Assembly (NCBI GenBank): GCA_035765045.1
Contig: DASTYI010000099.1
Location: 1 to 64,000 of the forward strand
Direction of reading: 5' to 3'
Source of the DNA: Iamia sp035765045
GTDB taxonomy: Bacteria; Actinomycetota; Acidimicrobiia; Acidimicrobiales; Iamiaceae
Length of the DNA stretch: 64,000 nt
Shown one piece after another: positions 9,474-16,086 of the stretch. The position numbers and the translations under genes were made by a program. The notes beneath the pieces were generated by a model. The model did no database searches. It had not been told where the DNA came from and saw nothing but the letters and a program-made list of their open reading frames with translations. The stretch's first letter is position 1. Each line of letters begins with the position of its first letter.

Positions 9474-10286
9474 ATGGCGACGCTGGTCTGCTTCCACGCC
9501 CACCCCGACGACGAGGCCATCGCCACCGGCGGCACCATGCGGCTGGCGGCCGACGCCGGCCACCGGGTCGTGCTCGTCGTCGCCACCCGCGGCGAGCGGG
9601 GCGAGATCATGCCGGGCGTCCTCGACGAGGGCGAGCAGCTCGCCCTCCGCCGCACCGCCGAGGTCCACCGGGCCGCCGAGGAGCTCGGCATCGCCCGGGT
9701 CGAGTTCCTCGGCTACGTCGACTCGGGGATGATCGGCGAGCCGACCAACGACGAGCCCTGGACCTTCTGGCAGGCCGACGTCGAGTCCGCCGCCCGGCGG
9801 CTCGCCGCCATCCTGCGGGAGGAGGCGGCCGACGCCCTGACCGTCTACGACGACCACGGCGGCTACGGCCACCCCGACCACATCCAGGTCCACCGGGTCG
9901 GCATGCGGGCGGCCGAGCTGGCCGGCGTCGAGCGGGTGCTCGAGAGCAGCATCAACCGCACCGCCCTCCAGCGGATGTCGGCGGCCCAGGCGGCCGGCGA
10001 GGGCGGCTTCGAGATGCCCGAGGGCGTCGAGCTGCCCGACCTCGACGAGGCCACCTTCGGCAGCCCCGAGGAGATCCTCACCCACGTCGCCGACGTGACC
10101 GCGGTGGCCGGGGCCAAGCGGGCCGCCCTCCTCCACCACCGCAGCCAGGTGGCCGACGACCACTTCTTCCTCGCCATCCCCGAGGAGGCCTTCGCCGTCG
10201 CCTTCGGCCAGGAGTGGTACATCGCCCACGGCCCCGTCACCGACGCCGGCTCCCCCCTCGCCGGCATCGTCCAGCCGATCAGGTGA
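9474..10286 (+). CDS. PIG-L/LmbE-family deacetylase
   Basis: This is a zinc-dependent N-acetylglucosaminyl deacetylase-fold protein (270 aa). Metal-binding residues are in HAHPDDEA (residues 7-14), and a second ligand His is in YDDHGGYGHPDHIQVH. In actinobacteria this family includes MshB (mycothiol synthesis) and Mca (mycothiol S-conjugate amidase). The length and the GYGHPDH motif fit that group, but I cannot separate MshB, Mca or another paralogue from sequence. The start is supported by a TACCGT hexamer 7 nt upstream, implying a leaderless mRNA. Its end overlaps the convergent CoA-transferase gene by 8 nt. Confidence 0.9.
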   Translation: MATLVCFHAHPDDEAIATGGTMRLAADAGHRVVLVVATRGERGEIMPGVLDEGEQLALRRTAEVHRAAEELGIARVEFLGYVDSGMIGEPTNDEPWTFWQADVESAARRLAAILREEAADALTVYDDHGGYGHPDHIQVHRVGMRAAELAGVERVLESSINRTALQRMSAAQAAGEGGFEMPEGVELPDLDEATFGSPEEILTHVADVTAVAGAKRAALLHHRSQVADDHFFLAIPEEAFAVAFGQEWYIAHGPVTDAGSPLAGIVQPIR

Positions 10287-11427
10287 CGGCGCCGGACTCC
10301 TTGAGGGCGGCGATGCGGGCCTCGTCGTAGCCGATCTCGGCGAGCAGCTCGTCGCTGTGCTGGCCGGCGTGGGGCGGCGGGCGCTCGATCGACCCGGGCG
10401 TGCGGCTGAAGCGGGGCGCGGGCCCGGGCTGGACGATCCCGGCCACCTCGGTGAACGTGCCCCGGGCGACGTTGTGGGGGTGCTGCGGGGCCTCGCTCAT
10501 GGTCAGCACCGGGGCGAAGCACACGTCGGTGCCCTCCATGATCTCGCACCACTCGTCGCGGGTCTTCGTCTTGAAGATCCCGGCCAGCTCCTCCTTGAGG
10601 TCGGGCCAGGCCGTCTTGTCGTGCTGCCAGGGCAGCTCGCCGCCGTGCACCTCCTCCAGCCCGGTGAGGCGGAGCAGCTCGGCGTAGAACTGCGGCTCGA
10701 TCGAGCCGATCGACACGTAGCCGCCGTCGGCGCACTCGAAGGTGTCGTAGAAGTGGGCGCCCGAGTCGAGCATGTTGGTGCCGCGGTCGTCGGTCCAGAT
10801 CCCCATGGCCTGGAACGAGTGGATCATCGTCATCAGCAGGGCGGCGCCGTCGACCATGGCCACGTCGATCACCTGGCCCTCGCCGGAGCGGGCCGTCTCG
10901 ACCAGGGCGGCGCAGACGCCGAGGGCGAGCAGCATCCCGCCGCCGCCGAAGTCGCCGACCAGGTTGATCGGGAACGTGGGCTTCTCCCCCGCCCGCCCCA
11001 TGTGGGCCAGGGCGCCGGCCAGGGCGATGTAGTTGATGTCGTGGCCGGCGGTCGGGGCGTACGGCCCCTCCTGGCCCCAGCCGGTCATGCGGGCGTAGAT
11101 CACCTTGGGGTTGCGGGCCAGGCACTCGTCGGGGCCGAGGCCGAGCCGCTCCATCACGCCGGGGCGGAGGCCCTCGACGACCACGTCGGCGGTGGCGACG
11201 ATGTCGAGGGCGGTGGCGACGCCCTCGGGCGACTTCAGGTCGAGCGCGATCGAGCGGCGACCCCGGTTGAGGAGGTCGGCGGGCGGCGTGTCGGGGTCGC
11301 CCCAGCGGCCGCCGGCCCGGTCGATGCGGATGACCTCGGCGCCGAGGTCGGCGAGGGCCATGCAGCCGAACGGGGCCGGGCCGATGCCGGCGAACTCGAC
11401 GATGCGGGTGCCGTGCAGAGGTCCCAT
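10279..11427 (-). CDS. Family III CoA transferase, alpha-methylacyl-CoA racemase-like
   Basis: This 382-residue CaiB/BaiF-family enzyme has residues at the positions of the M. tuberculosis MCR racemase catalytic set: His129 (GHDINY), Asp159 (GDFGGGG) and Glu244 (GSIEPQFY), each shifted by three residues from MCR numbering. That pattern points to 2-methylacyl-CoA racemization, needed to degrade branched fatty acids and sterol side chains, rather than to CoA transfer. The ATG at 11427 lies 20 nt after the alpha/beta hydrolase stop, so the two form an operon. Family and motif are seen; the physiological substrate is inferred. Confidence 0.92.
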   Translation of the reverse strand: MGPLHGTRIVEFAGIGPAPFGCMALADLGAEVIRIDRAGGRWGDPDTPPADLLNRGRRSIALDLKSPEGVATALDIVATADVVVEGLRPGVMERLGLGPDECLARNPKVIYARMTGWGQEGPYAPTAGHDINYIALAGALAHMGRAGEKPTFPINLVGDFGGGGMLLALGVCAALVETARSGEGQVIDVAMVDGAALLMTMIHSFQAMGIWTDDRGTNMLDSGAHFYDTFECADGGYVSIGSIEPQFYAELLRLTGLEEVHGGELPWQHDKTAWPDLKEELAGIFKTKTRDEWCEIMEGTDVCFAPVLTMSEAPQHPHNVARGTFTEVAGIVQPGPAPRFSRTPGSIERPPPHAGQHSDELLAEIGYDEARIAALKESGAVT

Positions 11428-11447
11428 GGGATGCGTGTCTCCGGGGG

Positions 11448-12344
11448 TCAGGCGGCCGGGGCCGCGGCCTTGGCGGTGATGGCCGAGATGGCGTCGAGGA
11501 CGGGCTCCCAGAACACCTCGGCGTGGTCGTGGCCCATGCCCTCGATGACGAGGTGCTCGGCGCCGGGGATCGCCGCCGCCGTGGCCTCGCCACCGGTCGG
11601 GGTGACCAGCGGGTCCTTGTCGCCGTGGATCACCAGGGCGGGCAGGTCGAGCTGGCGCAGGGCGGGCGTGCGGTCGGGCGACGTCACGATGGCGAGCAGC
11701 TGGTGGGCGGTGCCCTGCGGGTAGTCGCAGCGGTCCCACTGGGCGCCGGCCCGGGCCCGGGCCTCGTCCTCGTCGACGAGGCCGGGGCTGCCGATGGCCA
11801 TGCTGATGGCGGCGCCGCGCTCGACCGCCTCCTCCCGGGTCGTCGGCGCCGGGCCGAGGAGCATGCCGAGGGTCTCGGGGAGCGGCTGGCCGACGGTCGG
11901 GTCGCCGGTGGTCGACATGATCGAGGTCAGCGACCGGACCCGGTCGCGGTGCTCGATGGCGATCGTCTGGGCGATCATCCCGCCCATCGAGGCGCCGACG
12001 ACGTGGGCGCTGGCGATCCCGAGGGCGTCGAGGACGGACACGGCGTCGGCGGCCATGTCGGAGAGCAGGTAGGGCGCGCGCGGCGGGGTGCCGCCCAGGG
12101 CGCCGAGGATCTCGGCGGCGGGGTCGAGGTCGCCGACGTCGGGCTTGGTCGAGAGCCCCACGTCGCGGTTGTCGAACCGGATGACGAAGTAGCCTCGCTC
12201 CACCAGCCGGGCCACGAAGGCCTCGGGCCAGACGAGGTACTGGGCGCCGAGCCCCATGACCAGCAGGAGGGGCTCGCCCCCCGGGTCACCATCGGTCGTG
12301 TACCAGATCTCGATGCCGGCGGCGGAGGGCGGGGTGGTGGGCAC
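11448..12344 (-). CDS. Alpha/beta hydrolase (first gene of racemase operon)
   Basis: This is a soluble serine hydrolase of about 298 residues. The nucleophile elbow is GASMGG, the oxyanion region LLLVMGLGAQ, a conserved FDNRDVGLS segment follows the second strand, and the late His is in EGMGHDHAE. FDNRDVGLS is typical of the carboxylesterase/aclacinomycin-methylesterase-like branch. The start is taken as GTG at 12344. An ATG 8 nt upstream is out of frame, and longer versions would run through the operator-like palindrome. It is followed by the racemase gene, which suggests a shared acyl-CoA or ester catabolic role. Confidence 0.88.
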   Translation of the reverse strand: MPTTPPSAAGIEIWYTTDGDPGGEPLLLVMGLGAQYLVWPEAFVARLVERGYFVIRFDNRDVGLSTKPDVGDLDPAAEILGALGGTPPRAPYLLSDMAADAVSVLDALGIASAHVVGASMGGMIAQTIAIEHRDRVRSLTSIMSTTGDPTVGQPLPETLGMLLGPAPTTREEAVERGAAISMAIGSPGLVDEDEARARAGAQWDRCDYPQGTAHQLLAIVTSPDRTPALRQLDLPALVIHGDKDPLVTPTGGEATAAAIPGAEHLVIEGMGHDHAEVFWEPVLDAISAITAKAAAPAA

Positions 12345-12362
12345 GGGGTCATGCTGGCCGCC

Positions 12363-12380
12363 CTTGACCGGACGGTCAAG
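12363..12380. promoter_or_regulatory. TetR-type operator-like palindrome TTGACCG-nn-CGGTCAA
   Basis: CTTGACCG (12363-12370) and CGGTCAAG (12373-12380) form a perfect 8-bp inverted repeat with a 2-bp spacer. It lies 19 nt before the hydrolase GTG and contains the stop codon of the upstream gene. The geometry equals that of several TetR-family operators (RutR uses TTGACCAnnTGGTCAA). The repressor is not in this window. Confidence 0.6.
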
Positions 12381-12897
12381 CGGACCGGCGCCGCCCCGCC
12401 ACCGGGATCCGGGCCACCGCCACGAACGCCCGGTGCGCATCCTGGACCCCGCGCATCGCCCCATCGGCCCGGGCCGCCGCCTCGTCCCCCGCCGGCTGCC
12501 CCCACGTGACGGCGACCAGGCCCATCAAGGCCGAGAAGTACGCGCTGGCCGCCGCGGCCACGGGCTCCGGTCCCAGCACCTTGACCGTGCTCAGCGCCTG
12601 GTCGAGGGTCACCCGGGCCGCCTTGACCCGGGAGGCGGCCTCGGCCCGGGCGGCCCGCCCCCCGAGGCGGACCAGGTCGTCGTTGGCGGAGATGAGGCCG
12701 GAGGCCTGGCCGAGGAAGGTCGAGTAGGCCATCAGGCGCTGCTCGCGGAGCCAGGCGGCGTGCGTCTGCCGGCTGGCCAGGACGGCGACGGCCGCCGTGC
12801 CGAGGACCGACATGCCGGCGACGACGTAGGGCGCGAGCGTCACCCACGTCGGCTCGTCGGCCCCGGCGGCGACGCTGGCGAGCACACCCACTCCCAC
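12376..12897 (-). CDS. Hypothetical membrane-anchored helical protein (173 aa)
   Basis: The N-terminus holds one membrane helix (about residues 18-42, APYVVAGMSVLGTAAVAVLA). The remainder reads as long Ala-rich amphipathic helices (residues 45-150), compatible with a cytoplasmic helical bundle, and it ends in a basic tail. I recognise no family. The stop codon lies inside the TetR-like palindrome of the downstream operon. Confidence 0.7.
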   Translation of the reverse strand: MGVGVLASVAAGADEPTWVTLAPYVVAGMSVLGTAAVAVLASRQTHAAWLREQRLMAYSTFLGQASGLISANDDLVRLGGRAARAEAASRVKAARVTLDQALSTVKVLGPEPVAAAASAYFSALMGLVAVTWGQPAGDEAAARADGAMRGVQDAHRAFVAVARIPVAGRRRSA

Positions 12898-12941
12898 GCC
12901 GGCGGACGCTACCGCCCGGTGGGCCTCGTTAGGGTCGGGGG

Positions 12942-13973
12942 ATGGCAGGTGAGCGCGTGCGGGTGCGGGCCCCGGGGCGGGTCAACCTGATCGGCGACCA
13001 CACCGACCACACCGGGGGGCTGGTGCTCCCGCTGGCCATCGACCTGGAGACGGTGGTCGAGGGCGTCGCGGGCGGCGACGTGGTCGCCCTGACCTCCGAC
13101 CACGAGGACGAGACGGCGGTCGTCCCCCTCGACGTGGCCGACCCCGCCGCGATCACCCCGGCGTGGGCCCGCTACGTCGCCGGGGTGGTGGCCGAGGTGC
13201 GCCCGTCCCAGGGCTTCGTCGGCACGGTGACGACGACGCTGCCGCTCGGTGCCGGTCTCTCGTCGAGCGCGGCCCTGGAGGTGGCCGTCGCCCTGGCCCT
13301 CGGCCCCGACGCCACCGACGCCCTGACCGTCGCCCAGATCGCCCAGCGGGCCGAGCACCGGGCCACCGGCGTGCCCTGCGGCGTGATGGACCAGCTGGCC
13401 TCGTGCGGGGGGCGGTCCGGCCACGCCCTGCTGATCGACTGCGGGGCCCTGGTGGTCGAGCCCGTCCCCCTGCCCGAGGACCTCGACGTCGTCGTCGTCC
13501 ACTCGGGCCAGGCCCGCCGGCTGGGGGGTTCGCCCTACGCCGAGCGGGCCGCCCAGTGCCGGGCCGCCGAGGCCGTCATCGGGCCGCTGCGCGAGTGCGC
13601 CCCGGGCACCGAGGTGGCGATCGCAGATCCCGAGGTGCGGGCCCGGGCCCGGCACGTGCTGGGCGAGAACGCCCGGGTGCGGGCGGCGGCGGAGGCGCTG
13701 CGGGCCCGCGACCCGCTGCTGCTCGGCGCCCTGCTCCGCGAGAGCCACGCCTCGCTGCGCGACGACTTCGCCGTGTCGACCCCGGTGCTCGACGCCCTCG
13801 TCGGCCGGCTCGACGCCACCCCCGGCGTCCACGGCGCCCGGCTGACCGGCGCCGGCTTCGGCGGCTGCGTGGTGGCGGTGTGCGAGCCCGGCGCCCTCGA
13901 CCGCTGGGGCCCCGAGCCGGCCTGGCCGGTCCGCCCCGCCGACGGCGCCACCGTCGAGCTCCTCCCCACCTGA
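12942..13973 (+). CDS. galK: GHMP sugar kinase, galactokinase-like
   Basis: This 343-residue GHMP kinase is most like galactokinase, which phosphorylates galactose at C1 with ATP. It shows the substrate-binding signature GRVNLIGDHTDH (residues 8-19), the ATP-binding loop LGAGLSSSAALE, the catalytic-base segment CGVMDQLAS, and the third motif TGAGFGGC. The canonical galactokinase signature has Glu and Tyr where this protein has Asp (GDH) and His (TDH), and it is somewhat shorter than usual. A related sugar kinase is therefore possible. The start has TAGGGT 6 nt upstream, a leaderless arrangement. A GH36 alpha-galactosidase is encoded 27 kb away. Confidence 0.85.
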   Translation: MAGERVRVRAPGRVNLIGDHTDHTGGLVLPLAIDLETVVEGVAGGDVVALTSDHEDETAVVPLDVADPAAITPAWARYVAGVVAEVRPSQGFVGTVTTTLPLGAGLSSSAALEVAVALALGPDATDALTVAQIAQRAEHRATGVPCGVMDQLASCGGRSGHALLIDCGALVVEPVPLPEDLDVVVVHSGQARRLGGSPYAERAAQCRAAEAVIGPLRECAPGTEVAIADPEVRARARHVLGENARVRAAAEALRARDPLLLGALLRESHASLRDDFAVSTPVLDALVGRLDATPGVHGARLTGAGFGGCVVAVCEPGALDRWGPEPAWPVRPADGATVELLPT

Positions 13974-13986
13974 CCCGAACTGGCGA

Positions 13987-14682
13987 TCAGGGCGGGGTGA
14001 GGGCAGTGGCGAGGCGGGTGACGGCAGGGGCGGTGCGGACACCCCACCAGAAGAGGTCCTGGCCGTCGACGAGGACGGCGGGGGCGCCGAAGCGGTCCTC
14101 CAGGTCGGGCAGATCGGCAGCGGTGAACGACCACGGCTCGGTCGGCACCAGCACGGCGTCGACGCCCCGGGCCCGGACCTCCTCGACGGTGACCTCGGGG
14201 TAGCGGACCGGGTCGTCGGCCCAGGCGCTGGCCCACCCGGCGGCGGCCAGGACCGACGCCCCGTAGGTGTCGGCGTTGAGGGTCATCCACGGCCTGGCCC
14301 AGATGGGGACGAAGGCCACCCGGGGCGGCCCGGGAGGCGGGGCCGGGGGCGTCCACGACGGCGGAGGATCGGCCCCGACGGCGGCGGCCAGGGCGGCGAG
14401 CACGCCGGGGACGTCGGCCACGGTGCGGGGCGAAGCCACGTACACCTCCAGCCCGGCGGCCACGAGGGCCTCGTGGTCCTCGATGCGGTTCTCCTCGTCG
14501 CACATCACCACGAGGTCGGGCGCCAGGTCGACGATAGCGGCGATGCGGGGCCGCTTGGTCCCCCCGACGTGCGGCAGGTCGGGCTGCTCGCAGAACCGGG
14601 TGCAGGCGACCGGCGGGCGGCCCCACGCCACCAGCGTCTCGGTGACCGACGGGACCAGGCTGACGACCCGGGGGGCGGTCAC
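13987..14682 (-). CDS. BtuF-like helical-backbone cobalamin/metal-binding protein, no signal peptide
   Basis: A 231-residue protein with the class III periplasmic-binding fold found in BtuF. It opens with VVSLVPSVTETLVAWG, followed by TRFCEQPD, LAPDLVV and a late DAVLVPTEPW segment. No signal peptide or lipobox is seen and no ABC transporter genes are adjacent, so it is probably a stand-alone cytoplasmic relative rather than a transporter subunit. The start is GTG at 14682, which overlaps the preceding stop codon by 4 nt (GTGA) and indicates translational coupling to the PH-domain protein. Confidence 0.85.
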   Translation of the reverse strand: MTAPRVVSLVPSVTETLVAWGRPPVACTRFCEQPDLPHVGGTKRPRIAAIVDLAPDLVVMCDEENRIEDHEALVAAGLEVYVASPRTVADVPGVLAALAAAVGADPPPSWTPPAPPPGPPRVAFVPIWARPWMTLNADTYGASVLAAAGWASAWADDPVRYPEVTVEEVRARGVDAVLVPTEPWSFTAADLPDLEDRFGAPAVLVDGQDLFWWGVRTAPAVTRLATALTPP

Positions 14683-15299
14683 GCCCCGAGGATGCGGGCC
14701 TTCTCGGCCTCGTACTGGGCCGGGGTGATGGCGCCCTGCTGGAGCAGGCCGTGGAGCCGCTCGACCTGCTCGACCGGGGAGAGGCCGGCGGTGGGCGCCG
14801 GGGCCCGGACCCGGTCGAACTTCCGGTTCTCGTTCTCCTCCATCTGCACGTAGATCTCGCGCTGGACGATCGCCGGCTTGCGGATGTTCTCGAAGGTCTC
14901 GCTGCCCCGCTCCCCCGCCGACTCGATGGCCAGGTCGCCGGCCCCGACCATCCGCTCGATCAGCCGCTGGTCGAAGAAGACGGTGTTGATCCGCTCGAGC
15001 GGGATCTCGATGCCCGACTTCGTCAGCACGCCCCGCCGGGTGATGATCCGGTCGCTGGTGAGCACGAAGTTGGTGTTGGACCAGCCCAGCAGCTTGACCA
15101 GGAAGCTGGCCAGGGCCACGACGATCAGCGCCAGGGCGAGCCACAGCAGCGGGTCGGGCCAGCCGGCGGCGGCGACGATGATGCCGACCGCGCAGGCGGC
15201 CAGCAGCACCAGCGTGGGCAGGGCGATGGCCAGCCAGTGGGGGCGCAGGTCGAGGACGAGCACCTCGTTGTCGTTGAGCAGCTTGCGGGGGAACGCCAC
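14679..15299 (-). CDS. Membrane PH-domain protein with C-terminal SHOCT motif
   Basis: A 206-residue protein with two adjacent membrane helices (about residues 22-72) leading into a bacterial PH domain (about 75-145: FVLTSDRIITRRGVLTKSGIEIPLERIN). The last 35 residues form a SHOCT motif (EQVERLHGLLQQGAITPAQYEAEKARIL). PH+SHOCT proteins are widespread in actinobacteria; the function is unknown, possibly membrane-stress related. It is the first gene of a two-gene unit with the BtuF-like protein. Confidence 0.88.
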   Translation of the reverse strand: MAFPRKLLNDNEVLVLDLRPHWLAIALPTLVLLAACAVGIIVAAAGWPDPLLWLALALIVVALASFLVKLLGWSNTNFVLTSDRIITRRGVLTKSGIEIPLERINTVFFDQRLIERMVGAGDLAIESAGERGSETFENIRKPAIVQREIYVQMEENENRKFDRVRAPAPTAGLSPVEQVERLHGLLQQGAITPAQYEAEKARILGA

Positions 15300-15330
15300 A
15301 CCGGAACGCTACCCCTGGGATGCGACGGCC

Positions 15331-15675
15331 TCAGCCGTAGCCGAGCTCGTGGAGCCGGTCGTCGTCGATGCCCATGTGGTGGCCCAGCTCGTGGACGACG
15401 GTGATGCGGACCTCGCGGACCAGGTGGTCCTCGTCGCGGGCCATCTGGCACAGCGGCACCCGGAAGATGGTGACCCGGTCGGGCAGCTCCATGAACCCGT
15501 ACTGGCCCCGGGCGGTGAGCGGTGTGCCCTCGTAGAGCCCGAGCGGGCCGCCGGCGTGGCCGTCGGTGACGAGCACGACGACGTTGTCGAGCATGGCGTC
15601 GATCTCGGCGGGCAGCCCGTCCAGCGCCTCCCCCACGAGCTCCTCGAACCGCTCCTCGCTGACGTCGACGGGCAT
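15331..15675 (-). CDS. Minimal zincin-type metallopeptidase (114 aa)
   Basis: This small cytoplasmic protein carries the zinc-binding HELGH helix (His95-Glu96...His99) followed by GIDDDRLHELGYG, matching the short 'metallopeptidase family / zincin_1' group. Its length equals that of the family, so it is complete. The substrate is unknown and proteolytic activity is usually only inferred. Confidence 0.9.
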   Translation of the reverse strand: MPVDVSEERFEELVGEALDGLPAEIDAMLDNVVVLVTDGHAGGPLGLYEGTPLTARGQYGFMELPDRVTIFRVPLCQMARDEDHLVREVRITVVHELGHHMGIDDDRLHELGYG

Positions 15676-15716
15676 CGGCCGAACCTACCGGAGCACGCCC
15701 GGGTACCGTCGTCGCC

Positions 15717-16085
15717 ATGGCCCCGATCCCCCGGACCCCCGACGACGGCTGGTCGTGCCTGAGCCGCCGCTCGGTCCTGTCGGTCCTGTCGGAGCGGTCG
15801 GTCCTGTCGGCGGCCAGCGCCCTGTCCGTCCTGTCGGCCGCGAGCGTCCTGTCGATCGGCTCCGCCGGCAGCATCCTCTCGATCGGTTCCGCCGGCAGCA
15901 TCCTGTCGATCGGCTCGGCGGGCAGCGTCCTCTCGGTCGGCTCGGCCGGGAGCGTGCTCGCCGTCGGCCGGGCCGGTGGCCTGGGCGCGGCCGACGGCAC
16001 GGTCGTCGACCCGGCCGCCCCGGCCCGCCTGGTCGGGCTCGCCGTCGGCGTCCTCGCCCTCGTCGCCGCGGTCGCCGACCGCTGA
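15717..16085 (+). CDS. Short protein with 9-residue GSxLSxGSA repeats and C-terminal membrane helix
   Basis: A 122-residue protein. After an N-terminal SVLS-rich stretch there are about five tandem 9-residue units of the type GSILSIGSA (residues about 42-88), then a linker and a C-terminal hydrophobic helix (LVGLAVGVLALVAAVA). The strict 9-residue period alternating Ser/Gly with Leu/Ile/Val suggests stacked beta structure on a membrane anchor. TACCGT lies 7 nt before the ATG (leaderless). The stop is 1 nt before the GTG of the helicase gene, so the two are probably coupled. Function unknown. Confidence 0.75.
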   Translation: MAPIPRTPDDGWSCLSRRSVLSVLSERSVLSAASALSVLSAASVLSIGSAGSILSIGSAGSILSIGSAGSVLSVGSAGSVLAVGRAGGLGAADGTVVDPAAPARLVGLAVGVLALVAAVADR

Positions 16086-16086
16086 C

